Source of the DNA: Quillaja saponaria
Lineage: Eukaryota; Streptophyta; Magnoliopsida; Fabales; Quillajaceae
DNA length: 64,000 bases
Direction of reading: 5' to 3'
Assembly: GCA_029379385.1 (NCBI GenBank)
Contig: CM055605.1
Coordinates: 3,383,001-3,447,000 of the forward strand
This document shows positions 11,499-30,233 of the stretch, piece by piece. A program made the position numbers and the translations under genes. A model generated the notes under the pieces. The model searched no databases, was not told the origin of the DNA, and saw only the letters and a list, made by a program, of their open reading frames with translations. Each line of letters starts with the position of its first letter. The stretch's first letter is position 1.

Positions 11499-14340
11499 TT
11501 TGATTTGAAGTTTCCCGATAAGAAAATAATATTAAGTTACAATTTCTTTTTCCCCAAATATTTCAACATATAAAAAAAAAAAATACTATTATATCGTAGC
11601 TAAACACGATATAAAAACTAACTTAATAATATTATACTATTATGTTTCTCAAATATATGAAATTCCACATTCAAATTTCAAACGCTGCCAACGTTTGAAC
11701 TTTGATGGGAACAATCCGTGGCAAAAGAAAGTCACTTTGCTAATTCTTCTTTTTTCTAATCCTTTCCTTTACTTTTTCCTATCTCCATCTTTTCCATTGA
11801 AAACCCTCAAAATAGTTTTCTTGTTTGAAAAATGAATAACATAATGAGCCCACAAATCTAAAATCATAGTCATTATACTAACTATGATTAAGATTCCCAA
11901 CTAAAGAGGATTGTAGAAGGGGAAGGAAAGTTGACCCGTACTTTTAGGAATATGATAAGTTGAAGTTGAGCACACGTCAAATTACTTACTTACTTTGTCA
12001 GTGTCTTTTGTACGCCTTTTTGTTTTTCCCCTTTCTTTTTGATATAGGAATGATGTTATTTAATACCAAAAATGAGGCTGAAAAGATGGGTTGATGGGGA
12101 ATGAGGCCCTCACTCCCTTCTTTATTAATGCGTTTGAAATCAATCAAGGTTGTTGAGTAATATTTTCCTAATTTTTTTATTTTTTATTTTTGATGTAGAT
12201 AATATGTTTTGGACTATATCAAATAAATAATTAGCACACATATACATATAAATTATCTCAAAAAATATACCATTTATTATAAACTATTCTCGGTAAAAAA
12301 TTCATGTTGAGAATATAATTTGTTTGTTTTCTAGATCACGGCATCATGTGCTTTTTATCTATTAGGGATGATATCACTGTAGCTCGAATACAAAATCAAC
12401 GACATCGTTCAGTCAACACCTCGCTGGCACTTCTAAGTTAACTACAATGCAAAATATTTTATTTTATGATAATTTTCAACTATTTTTAAATATTGAGTAA
12501 AAATTATGAATCAAATATTTATTGATGAAAAAGTAAAATGAATCAATATCTTTCCAAAAATCGAGTATTTATAACTAATTATAAACTTTAATAAATAAAT
12601 AACAACTTGAGCATATATAGCATATATAGGTCACATGATATATAAGAATAGATTGAAGTTAGGTAAAAGTATATGTTTCTATTGAAACACAAGGATATAT
12701 AAATCACACATGAAAATACATAAAAAATGAACAAATAAATAAAACAACAAATATTACTCAAACTTATCAAAATAATTTGGGTCACATTTATAAAAATTAT
12801 CAAATTTTAATAGGAACCAAAATATAAATTTACATTTCTAAATGGAAAAACTAAAATTTTCCAAAATATTTAGGGGCTAAAATTATAAATGTACATTTTT
12901 AAGGGAAAAGTAAAATTTTCCCTAATTTATAAGAATTACATTTATAAAAATTACCTATTTTTCTAGAGACCAAAACTATAAACGTTCATTTTTAAAAGAC
13001 AAAATTAAAATTTCCAAAACCTTGCAGGCCAAAGTTATACATGTATATTTTTTAAAAGATAAAAGTAATTTTTCTCAAATTTTGCGGGAGTCAAAATTGA
13101 AAATACTTTTTTTTTCTGGTTATAGGAAGGTAAGTTTTTCCTAAGGGTCAAGACCCCTACATTTCACTACTCTCTTTGTTGCTAGCATCAATATTTTAAG
13201 ACCGAGATCAATTTGACCGGACAAACTGATGCTTGGGTGTTCTTTGAACCAGATTAGTTCTAAAACTGGGAATAACAATTAACTCAGATTGATCTGGCTG
13301 ATCTTCTTAACCTAACTAATTCGATCGTAATTTAATAACCTGATTTGATTAAAAAATAAAACAAAAAAATATATAAGAGAAACTTGTAATAGACTATATT
13401 CTATTTTCTTTTATACTTTTTTATTTATTTATTATTTTTCAAATTTTATTTGACATTAAATTATTTCATGTACATAGAACTTTTATTTTAAACTTATATA
13501 AAATAATAATATTTTTAAAGTTATGACATCACAGATCAACTTCAAGAGTAAATCGATGACCTAAAACTAGATATTTTTTTGATTCACTTTCCATAACGAG
13601 TTTTAAAATATTGATTGACAGTTAAATTACATATACTTCAAACAAAAAAAATAAAATATATATATATATATATACTTGTTATTTATTAATGATAAAATGT
13701 TTACAAAGTATATATTTTTAATTTAACAATAACTTATTTAAATTTTAATAAATATAATAAATATTCTTTTTGAAATTTGTTGAATGTTATCTTGAATGTT
13801 AACAATTATTTTTTTGAATATTCTTGAATAATGATAAAAATGTAAAATGATTGGTTAATCATTTTACTTGATGGTACTTCTAAATGTGGTGCATAAATGG
13901 TCCAAGGGGAAAGGTGTGACGCCTTGCAATGCCGTACGCTATCTGTAAAACTACATAAATACCCTTTGTCGTTATTTGCTGAATAGATCAAAGTTGTCCT
14001 TGTGCACTTCTCATAAATGGGGGTTGGGTAAAGATAAATATTATGTAAAAACTATGAAAAAAATCTTCCAAAGGGTAGTTCAGTGAATTCCTCTACTCCT
14101 GGAGAGATATAAAATATTTGGCTGGTGGTGGTGGTGGGTGCATGTACTGGTGTACAGCGGCACAGCGCACAGGTACTGTAAATTGCAGCGTTAAAATGGA
14201 ATAAGAGAAACAGAAAAAAAGCCAGCAAAAGCTTGAGTTTTAAGTTTATTTGTTGTTCTTTCCCATGGCAAATTTATAGTTTATAATTATTCATATTTCA
14301 TAAACAATTGATTATTAACAGTTAGTCTTATTTTGGCAGG
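11499..14340. other. AT-rich intergenic stretch
   Basis: No supported gene. It holds a decayed repeat at about 12780-13110 (listed) and a short (TA)n run near 13660. From about 14100 base composition rises toward the leader of the NPH3-family gene. Confidence 0.5.
12780..13110. repeat. Decayed tandem repeat, unit about 70-80 bp
   Basis: Four or five diverged copies share the pattern CCAAA(A/G)T(T/A)ATAAAT(T/G)TACATTT followed by a GGAAAA and AAAATTTCC segment. Plant retroelement non-coding regions often look like this. It has no coding potential. Confidence 0.4.
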
Positions 14341-14723
14341 AATGTCAGATAGAGGTTAGTGGTCACACGCACCAACTGTGCCTTCTCTCTCCTCTGATTC
14401 ACAGTCTTGCATTTTATATAAAACCTCTCTGTCTCTATGCACCTTGTTGCATCTCATACTGAGACTTGTCCCTGTATCCCTGTTGAGAACAATATTGCCT
14501 CTGCACCAATTGAGTACCACCCACCCATTAGCAGGACCCGAGTATTCACTACTTTGTGTTTGTCTTTTTGCCTCATTCAGAATATGGTCTTCTGTATTGC
14601 TCCCCACTGCCCACTTTGCCTTCTCAAGTCTCTGTCTTTGTTGGGTTGATAATCCAATTTCTTTCCAAAAAGTAAAGGAATCTTGATTCGAGGTGGGTTT
14701 GGGTTTTCTTTATTGTGTAAGTT

Positions 14724-17542
14724 ATGGAAGTTTGCTGTGATCTTGAAGTGGACGTAAACGGGGAAGAGATTTTCATGGTAGACAAGGTAAACCTGTTCTC
14801 TGCTTCCTCGTGTCTTAAAAAGTTTTTTTTTTTTTCTTCTTCGAAGCATTTCCATTGCCTTTTCCCTTTAAATTGACTGTTTGTTTCCCCAATTCTATTC
14901 TCTTCATTACGATTATGTTAGCTTCAACTGGGTTTTCTGGTTTCTTTTTTTCCCTTTTCATTATACTTGCTTCAACTGGGTTTAGTTGGTGCAATTGCTT
15001 CCTCTTCTACAAATTGTCGATCTTGTTCAACTCAATTCTTTTTACATTCTCTTTTGTGTAAATTTCTCTCCTCCTTTTTTTTCATTTTTAAGTGGCTTCA
15101 TCATTGTACCTTTCCGCCCACCATTTATTTTGCACCTACATTGCAGTGATGTGGGTCATAGTTATAACAACTTTGTTCTCCAATTTGGTAATTAAAGTTT
15201 TCATTTTCACAAGGGTTTAGGGCCCTTATTAGAAAAATCATTTTCAATTTTATTCATTAAATGCTGTTTCACGGCCTTATGGGGCTTAAATGTTCATACT
15301 TTTATTTGCTTTATTCACCCCTTTTAAGGAGACTGAGGGTTGCTTTCAAGGGAAATTGATTCTCACCTATACCCTTCCTTGCTAGGATGATTAGCAGACA
15401 TCGGTCTCCTTGACATAAAATTAATTGCTCAAAACCTCGCATCATTCTTTTCCAGGTTTGGGTGTATTTCATTCTCACTCTTTTTCTAAAAGGTAAAAAA
15501 AGAAAATTGGTAAAAACTTGTTCAATCAATTGTTTCCTTGGTTCTTTATACATGGCATTTACTGTTGTTCTTTTTCCAATTTTCCTTAACCTTCCGTTTC
15601 TCATGCTAGAGCCTGAACTTCCTTGCTACCAAAATTACTAATCACAAAACTACCTTCATTTATTTGTTAGTGCTCTTTGTAAAGAGAATTAGTCAGTTTT
15701 TTTTTGGTACCATGTTAGAATTTTCATTTTAGCATCTAAATCTGTGATTGTCCTTGCAGAAAACTATTGGTTTGTATTCAGGAAGATTGAGAAAATTGTT
15801 TAGAACATCCAAGGGTAGCAGTAGAAACCTTAAAGTAATATTCCAGGACTTCCCAGGAGGGGCAGAAAGTTTTGAGCTTATGTCAAGATTCTGTTATAAC
15901 AAAGGAACTATAGAGATAAGTCCTACCAATGCATTACTCCTTCATTGTGCTGCCCAGTTCATGGAAATGAATCAATCTGTCTCTGGATCCTCTAATTTGT
16001 TGGAACAAACAAAATTATCACTTGAAGAGATAGGCTGTTGGACATGGTCGGACCTTCTGGTCGCTCTGAAGCAGTGTCAGAATTTAGTATTAGCTGCAAA
16101 TTCTTCTGCTATTCTAGAGAGATGCTTGGCATTCCCTTGTGGGGAGGCTGCTTTTGGCTAGCGAAGCAAGTCCATGTCCATCTACTTCTTCTCCTGACAG
16201 TTCTGCGTTTCGGTTTTCTTGTGACACTAAAAGCACTGAAAGTATCAAGACAAGTTCCTCTCGAGCAACATGGTGGTTTGAAGATCTTCTATTTTTGAGT
16301 CCTATGTTAATTGAAAGGGTGGTAAAATCAATGATCTTACGGAAATTTGACCATGTTATAGTTAGCAGGTTTCTCCTATATTACCAAAAGTCAAAATTTT
16401 TCACTGCCACATCTGATGAGAAGCTGAATGTTGTAGAAATGGTAATCAATGTGCTTTATAATCTGGATCCAGGTGCTGTTTCTTGCAAGAGCTTATTTGG
16501 ATTACTTAGAGTTACTTTGAGTTTGAATGTTAGCAAATGTAGCAAGAACAAGTTGGAGAATATGATTGGTTCTCAGTTGGATCAAGCAACATTAGATAAT
16601 TTGCTTGTTCCATCTCCATATGGGATCAATTACTTATATGATGTGAATCTTGTTCTGAGATTTTTAAAGGCATTTCTGCGTGGAGAAACCTATCAAGTAA
16701 CGTCAATACAGATGATGAAGGTTGCTAGCTTGATAGATTTGTATATAGCAGAAATAGCCCCGGATCCTAGTTTAAAACCTTCTAAGTTCTTGGCTCTTGC
16801 TACAGCCTTGCCGGACTCTGCTAGAGATTCTTATGATGAACTCTATCATGCTATGGACATGTATCTAGAGGTATACTGATCTCTCAATTTTATTTTTTAT
16901 TTGGAAGTTCTCATATTCTTCACTAGAAACTCTAATATGATATCAGACTTTGTCACCTTAAAATTCCAGTCCCATCTATTTAGAAATTGAAATGTGCTTC
17001 CAAATTCAAGCCCTGCTTATATGACTGGCCAAAAAAGCCATACTTATATGCATCTAAGTTATATTGAGCCTGTTGTATTACAGGTGCATGCTGGATTGTC
17101 CGAAGCAGAAAAGCTGAAGATATGTTGTGGATTGAATTATGAGAAGCTTTCAGCAGAGGTTTGCATACTCCTGTCTCAGAACAAAAAATTTCCGTCAAAA
17201 TCTGCAGCCCGAGCTCTCATTTCTCAGCAATTCAAGCTCAAAAGCTTACTCCATGGCACTCCCAGTTCAAAATCATTTACTGATTCGCCTTATAGTCCCA
17301 ATATAGACGTTAGAAACAGGGAAAAGAAAGATAAAACCAGTGAACAGGTATTGATGTATTCTGGGAAACTTGATCCTTCAGCTGATAATGAGAAACTCAG
17401 AGCACACTTGCAAGGAATGCAATGCAGGGTGATGGAATTGGAGAAAGTTTGTAGGAAAATGCAAAGAAAGATGGAAAAGATCACAAAATCGAAGGTTTCA
17501 AGACATAGTCATGCAAGATCATTGCCCAAGCTTTGTTCATAA
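14724..17542 (+). CDS. BTB/POZ-NPH3 family protein (At3g22104-like), frame broken by one extra base
   Basis: Three exons: 14724-14786, 15760-16870 and 17084-17542, with clean GT-AG sites in phase 0. The protein starts MEVCCDLEVDVNGEEIF. A reduced BTB region is followed by DFPGGAESFELMSRFCYN (family signature FPGGxxxFExxxxFCY), the NPH3 domain (WWFEDLLFLSP..., and VHAGLSEAEKLKICCGL) and a C-terminal coiled coil with MELEKVCRKMQRKMEK. Exon 2 is 1111 bases, one too many for its phases. At 16130 the text TTGGCATTCCCTTGTGGGG would, without one base, encode the family's CLDSLVGRL stretch. As written, translation stops at TAG 16159-16161 after about 154 residues instead of about 543. NPH3 proteins are usually substrate adaptors for CUL3 ubiquitin ligases at the plasma membrane. 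This may be an assembly error, a null allele or a young pseudogene. Confidence 0.85.
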
Positions 17543-18645
17543 TGAAAATTTTACATACTATTTATTTTTCCATTATAACTTTTTCATATTTGTACAGCAG
17601 ATGATGGGTTGTGTGTGATAGTGTTTCTTTCTTTCCTGCATGATTAGAGCTGATGAGGGTAGTTTCTTTTACATTGATATTGGCTGTACAGTTTACAGAA
17701 AAGGAGATGCTTTTCACAATGGTATACTATTAGTTCTTTTTACTGTTCTCTGTATTCCCCAATTGTAAAACCTTTTCCTACTCAATGTTTGGGCAACTGG
17801 CTGACTGCAATTGAATGCACCTCTATGTTTATTTTACGACTACCACCTTTTATCTTATTATTATATTTTCATAATGCCAAGTTGATTTTCTGCATCGTTT
17901 TCAATTTCAATTTGCAGGGAGTAAATAAATAAAGACCAACCAAATTGTTTAAACATTCTGTTATTTAATAAAAATGAGTTAATTTCCCATTAGAAGGTGA
18001 CGACAACGTAGTAGTTGTCTAGTTGACTTGCCCTATACACAAATAAATATCAAATAGAAGGTGAAAGGAGCCAATATTGACTATAGTCTGAGAGTAACTC
18101 ATATTGTATAAATTTAGTATTGCTTTGAAGATTGGGTTGTGTTAACTTAGATTGCAAACGCACTATCGGCTGTAAAGGGAGTTAGATCTGCTTCCCCTCC
18201 ACCAAATTTTGTGCTTAGCTTTATTTGTTGTAACTAGAAGAACTTGGTTAAAGAAGCCAACTACAGTTGCAGCATCACAAACTGGAGCTTACCATTGGGA
18301 ATGTCTTAACTCCAACAGAAGCAGACACAGAATTTGCCTCAAAAATAGTCAGAGTAAAGCATTTTTATTTAACAAGTTGTTTTACTTAAAACAAGTGCCA
18401 TTGAGTAATTAATATCACTTATGAAACCAACGAATATTCGTACAGCAAGGGAAGGATATGGAAAAGAGAGCATAAAGCTTTGTGGGGCTAAGCATATTAA
18501 CAACTAGGATAATGCATTTAACACACAGGACCTTCAGCAGAAGAGGAAAAAGAAAAAAAAAAAAGAAAAAATAAAAATAGAACACTGGACCAGTGGTGAA
18601 TATTTATTCTATATCTAGTTTAATTTTATGTATATAGGCTTTAAT
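17543..18645. other. NPH3-family gene 3' region and spacer
   Basis: The 3' untranslated region followed by spacer, with no supported gene. The left boundary of the duplicated terpene synthase block is at about 18646. Confidence 0.5.
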
Positions 18646-22077
<3,432 letters not shown>

Positions 22078-23396
22078 AGGGAATGTCTAAATGATGCTTG
22101 TCCATATGTTGTAACGTAGAGCTTGCCTGTGACTAAAAAAAACAAGATTTACTCAAAAACCGCCACTCTTTCTCTTTTTATTTTATTTTATTTTGAGTTT
22201 TGGTATATTTAGACTAATTTAAATATATATTGACTAATTATTTTTTTGATCATGTTAAAAACAATCCATGCATAACTAAGATTATAAAATTTATGAAAAT
22301 TTTACTCATCGTAGTTTTTTCAAATAAATTCAAACTTAAAAAGTTAATAGAAGGATTATGGCTAAGCTTATAAGCAGCCGCTCTAAGTTTGGATTCCATA
22401 AAAAAAATCATAATTTAGAGATGCAGAGCATGACATCGAGCACCCTACTACCACTTCCCAAGTGCCTCGGTCACATATATTTAAATATTTGAGTACGAAA
22501 TTATTTATACTATATAGCAAAATATGTATGGCTGAGTAGTGGAAATTACCTTAGATCGGAGCCACAAGGCCTCCCTTTTGTTCTCTTTGTAATTAGTTGC
22601 AGTTATTATAGAATAAAAACAGTAGCATTGGCAGTCCATTTGTGTCAAGTAGCCAACCACTATATAGTGTTCTTCACAAAATAATGTAGCTAGCTGGCTA
22701 TGTCTACCGAAAGAATAGCTGCATTTTCTCTTTAAACCTTCTCTTTAAACCAGAAGTAGTACAACTAGAGGTTATTCATCACAAACAAGCTTGGCTGCTC
22801 GTACCGATGTGCAGGGGTCATACACATACCTATCACCACAATTATCCCTCGAGGCATCAAAACCCACAATCACACACCATGAAACTTTGCTCATCAAATC
22901 ACCTGCAATATTTCCTAAGGTACCCACATTGATGTCACAAAGTAAGATAAATATGTCATTGTGCTTAAATCTAGGGTCATAAATATTATAACGAACTTTT
23001 TTCTTTTGTGTTTTGGTAAGTGCATATTCCTTCTATGGACCAACTGCAAGGAATAAGCAAACGGAAGGAATTGCACACATCCTATGAACTAACAGCTACA
23101 ATGAAGCTGATTGATAATATCCAACGGCTTGGAATCGCACACCATTTTGAAGAAGTGGTCGATCCACTACTTGGAAGGTTGTCGGATTGGGATGCCGGTG
23201 ATAATCTCTTCGATACAGCCCTTCGTTACTTTCAGCTTGCTCAGGCATAATTGCTTGCCTGCTTGTTCAGGTACATCCTCAACATTGTTATACATATAAG
23301 GTGTAAGTGTAATTGTATGTCCAAATATGGGATATAATTGTCACCTCCTATTTGATTCTGTCACTCAATTTTCTACGTAAGCTGACCCTTAATTTT
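22078..23396. repeat. Duplicated block, left copy (TPS-g side)
   Basis: This segment matches about 29238-31086, beginning at AATGTCTAAATGATG and ending at AATTTTGT before the right-hand TPS-b block starts. It includes the promoter and first two exons of a TPS-g-like gene. The partner copy has an additional MITE (29309-29688) and other insertions. Both ends lie at abrupt breaks with a few shared bases (AGGG on the left, TTTTGT on the right). Confidence 0.82.
22700..23275 (+). pseudogene. 5' fragment of a TPS-g-like terpene synthase
   Basis: The ATG at 22700 begins MSTERIAAFSL and hits TAA at 22733, created by a small insertion relative to the copy at 30234. Later sequence includes YTYLSPQLSLEASK. 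A second exon runs to about 23272 and contains LIDNIQRLGIAHHFEEVVD and NLFDTALR, the conserved N-terminal TPS helices. A short indel after ALR changes the frame so that it stops at TAA about 23248. Everything downstream of the second intron is absent because the block ends at 23396. It is a dead fragment left by the tandem duplication. Confidence 0.85.
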
Positions 23397-26774
<3,378 letters not shown>

Positions 26775-26988
26775 GATATATGTATATGTAATGAGTATTG
26801 ACTCTAACTCAACTCTGGTTTCTAAAATTTCAAAATATGTTCCTTTATATAGAACCTAAATTCTTTTTGAATCAAGGAATGAGTTACCATTGGAGAATCT
26901 GGGCAGATCTCATGATTTTTGTGTGTATTTGGTTTATTACGTTACTATGCTTGTTTTGATGAACGCAATGATATTACGTTTCTTTTCA

Positions 26989-28001
26989 TAGTACTACTTG
27001 ATTTGGACATGGGTGGTTCAGTGGACTATTTCATGTTATATCAGTTCAAGTAGAAGGCCTACAAAGCGCACACCTGGTGTTTTTGTGATTACATATTTCA
27101 AATAGAATCTCATCTATTTTTGTGATGAAAATTGAGTTTCCTTTTGAAATATCATGGTTATTATCACGGGCTCTTTCTCAACATTTATTTTTCATGAAAG
27201 GGAATGTCTCGTGTTGGTGCTATATTATTCTTCGATATTTTAGGCTTAATGTATATTATAAATATTGACAAAACTAAATTATGTTTTATAATAGAAATTT
27301 TGAAATACAAAATATTTTCATTTCTTGCTACACATATTATTATTATCATCTAATAAAAAGAAATTTCCAATAATATTCTTCTAGTTTTTTTTCTAGGATA
27401 AATTTTTATTTTTTTTTAGCAAAATCACTCAAAGAACAAAATCATTTTTTGTATATATTTGTTTTAGCTATTATTTTGATAGGTTGAGCCTATCAAGTCA
27501 AATTTAATTTCAGTCAATTATAATTTAATTATTATATATCTAATTAGATAGTTTATGAGAACTATTGCAAAAAGAGTGATTCTTCGTGAACATAAAATGC
27601 AATTACTCTAATCTTAGAGCAGGTGGACTGGCAACCTTGGGTGACCGCAAAGCCATTTTGTCTGAGGAGCTTGAATCCTAGAGCAGAAGCATGTAGGCTT
27701 ATCTCTGTTTCAGACTTCATAGAACTACTCGATTTGGACATAGGTTGTGTAGTGGACCATTTCATGTTACATCAGCTTAAGTTGAAGGCTTAGAAAGCAC
27801 AAACCTCGTGTTTTTGTAACTAGGTATTTCAACCAGTATCTCATCTATTTTGGTGATGAAAATTGAGTTTTCTCAAAATATCGAACATAGGTTGTTCAGT
27901 GGACCACTCGTGTTTTTGTAACTACTAACTAGGTATTTCAAACAGAATCTCATCTATTTTTGTGATGAAAATTAAATTTACCATGGTTATTGTCACTGGG
28001 C
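26989..28001. repeat. Three copies of a 115-180 bp repeat flanking a TPS scrap
   Basis: Copies at about 26989-27167, 27719-27880 and 27883-28001 share GATTTGGACAT(A/G)GGT, GTGTTTTTGT(G/A)A, AATCTCATCTATTTT and TGTGATGAAAATT, in the same order and orientation. The second copy starts exactly where the terpene synthase exon relic ends. The unit has no coding frame. The copies probably arose by local duplication around the relic. Confidence 0.65.
27615..27720 (-). pseudogene. Isolated relic of TPS-b exon 2 (3' half)
   Basis: On the minus strand this reads KSETEISLHASALGFKLLRQ then NGFAVTQ, closely matching the end of exon 2 of the intact gene (KSETETSLHASALRFRLLRQ). It keeps the following CAAG-GT donor. 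No other TPS exon is found within 1 kb of the right kind, so it is a single exon scrap of a third TPS-b copy. It is flanked by local repeats. Confidence 0.82.
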
Positions 28002-28086
28002 GCGCTTAAGGGACAGTCTCGTGATCGGGCTAGTTTGTTGCCTAGCCAGCCACTCACATGCTACATGACAGTAGTAGTCTTGGATT

Positions 28087-28427
28087 TGTCAACACCCAAT
28101 CAATTGCAACCTACATGTATCAAGTAAATAACACAAGACAGCCAAACAAGTACACATGCATATACAGGAAAATATTCCAACCTTTATTACCAACCAAGTA
28201 ATTCTATGCCTAATCTCACTATGATGCGTATCCCTTAAGAGCCACAAAACCCAACTGGTTGGCTTCCTACAAACAAACAAATAGCCTAGCTATTTATACA
28301 AACCAATACAATTTGCACGTAGGCATGAAGTCCTAAAACTGCCACGTGTCCTATGTGGTTACCAGATAGTTACCAGGATGATCATGGCTGCCAGCACATG
28401 TGTGATTGCTCCATCCCACCCACCACA
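28087..28427 (-). mobile_element. Possible solo LTR
   Basis: A segment of about 340 bases begins TGTCAACACCC and ends CCCACCACA, fitting TG...CA ends. Read on the minus strand it contains TTTGTATAAATAGC, a good TATA box, followed by a transcribed-looking stretch and AATAAAG as a possible polyadenylation signal. This is the layout of a retrotransposon LTR. No internal gag/pol is adjacent and I could not see a clean target-site duplication, so the call is tentative. Confidence 0.35.
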
Positions 28428-29237
28428 TCTTTCCCCCATTTTAAGCTTCCACTACTGTCCATGTTCTCTACTTTGTAACCACCCATGACCGGAAAACAAA
28501 ACAAAAGAAACTACATCTTGAAAGTTTGTGTCAATGTGATACTGCCTCACACTACTTTAAAGTTAAGTTATAATATAATATATAATAATATGAGCTCACA
28601 TTTCTTAATATCAATTAATTAGTTGTAAAGGTATAGCTCTAATATCCTATCTGAGCTTAGGTTGATAAAACATCTAGTTAAATTTCATTAAACACTTGAC
28701 AACACCATAAGGGTGGCGCTGAGGGTGGCGCCGGAACATGACTCAAGGAAGCGGATGTTTGGTTAAAACCAAAAATATAACTAACCAACTGTAAAACAAA
28801 TTATGCTAAAATTAATTATTCTATAATTTCTACAAGTAAAATCAATTATTCAAAACATTGATTTTCAAATGCTAAATCAAACTGGCCCTACTATCAACTT
28901 CTTGAAATAAGAAAAAATCTTTATACATATACAGTAATAAAAATAAAATTTAAAATCTTATTATTTTGAACACTGTATTGTTGATAGTTTAATGTTACAT
29001 TTTTACTACATATATAAATTTAAAAATTAAAAGTATCAACTATGCTCCGTAAGTAAATTGAATTATGATTTTATAAGGATGTTTTAATTAATTATCTGTT
29101 GATCAGAGTAGCATACCATATTACATGTAACAAATAATTTAATTGATAGCATTAGACAAAAGAAAATAAATAATGTAACTGAAGAGTTATATTATTTGAA
29201 GATTTTCATGTTGCCACACATGTAAATTTCATAAGCC
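28428..29237. other. Spacer with a Tourist-like element end
   Basis: No gene. At about 28750-28886 the sequence ends with AAATGCTAAATCAAACTGGCCC, which is a diverged copy of the end of the MITE at 29309-29688. It also shares its internal phrase AATTATTCTATAATTTCTAC. The opposite end was not found with confidence, so this may be a truncated relative. Confidence 0.4.
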
Positions 29238-29308
29238 ATGTGAGGGAATGTCTAAATGATGTTTGTTTATATGTCAAGCTTGCAAGTAATTCAAGAAAAC
29301 ATAACTTA

Positions 29309-29688
29309 GTGCCAGTTTGATTTTGTATTTGAAATATATGTTTGGTGCTTGGAGCTTAAAAATCACTATCAAGCTTGTATAATAATATGTTCGGGTAAAA
29401 CTGAAGTCACTTTTGTTCAAATATTCAACACAGTTTTAGTTTATTTTTCAGAAACTACTTATGTGCAACTTCTTCAAAACACAACAAAATACAAGATACA
29501 ATTTTATATTATTTTTTGACAAAAATGCCCTATTTCTTTTTTTAATAATCTTATGATTCAAAATCACTTATTTTTTTTGGATAACTAACCAAACACAAAA
29601 CATATTATGCTAAAATCAATTATTTTATAATCTCTACTAGCAAAATCAATATCTAAAACACTGATTTTGAAACGCCAAACCAAACTAG
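29309..29688. mobile_element. Tourist-like (PIF/Harbinger-type) MITE
   Basis: A 380-base non-coding element has imperfect inverted ends: GTGCCAGTTTGATTTTG on the left and, on the other strand, CTAGTTTGGTTTGGCG on the right. It is flanked on both sides by ACTTA (29304-29308 and 29689-29693), so the duplication includes TTA. The duplicated copy of this locus, near 22145, lacks the element and reads straight through (TTTACTCAAAAACCGCC). That empty site supports insertion after the duplication. Assignment to PIF/Harbinger rests on the TTA target and the end sequence. Confidence 0.7.
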
Positions 29689-30146
29689 ACTTAAAAGCCG
29701 CCACTCTTTCTCTTTTTTTTATCTTTTATTTTGAGTTTAGGTGTATTTTGACAAGTTTAGATATATCTTGACTAATTATTTTTTTGATCATGTCACAAGC
29801 TATGCACATCAGTACTATAAAGTCTATAACAATTTTATTTCACAGTTTTTTTAAATGAATTCGAATCTAAGAAGTTTATAAAGATATCATGGTTGAGCTC
29901 AAAAGCAGCGGCTCTAAGTTTAGATTCGAGATAAAAAGAAAATTTATAGTCCACTAGATATGCAGAGCATGAGATCGAGCACCCTACTACTACTTCCCCC
30001 AAGTGCCTCGACCACATTCAAGAATTACTTAAATATTTGAGTAGGAAAGTATTTATACTACATAGCAAAATATGTATGGCTGACTAGTGGAAACCTTAGA
30101 TCCAACAAGGTCTCCCTTTTGTTCTCTTTGTTAGTTGCAGTTATAG

Positions 30147-30154
30147 TATAAAAA
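30147..30154 (+). promoter_or_regulatory. TATA box of the TPS-g-like pseudogene
   Basis: TATAAAAA lies about 85 bases before the ATG at 30234. In the duplicated copy the same place reads GAATAAAAAC, a weakened box. Confidence 0.5.
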
Positions 30155-30233
30155 CAGTAGCATTGGCAATCCATTTGTGTCAAGTACTCAACCACTCTAT
30201 ATTGTTCTCACAAAATTATATAGCTAGCTAGCT

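Noticed and set aside
14378..15195. Several overlapping plus- and minus-strand frames before and in intron 1 of the NPH3-family gene
   Set aside because: They lie in the CT-rich leader and intron, overlap in multiple frames and have no homology signal.
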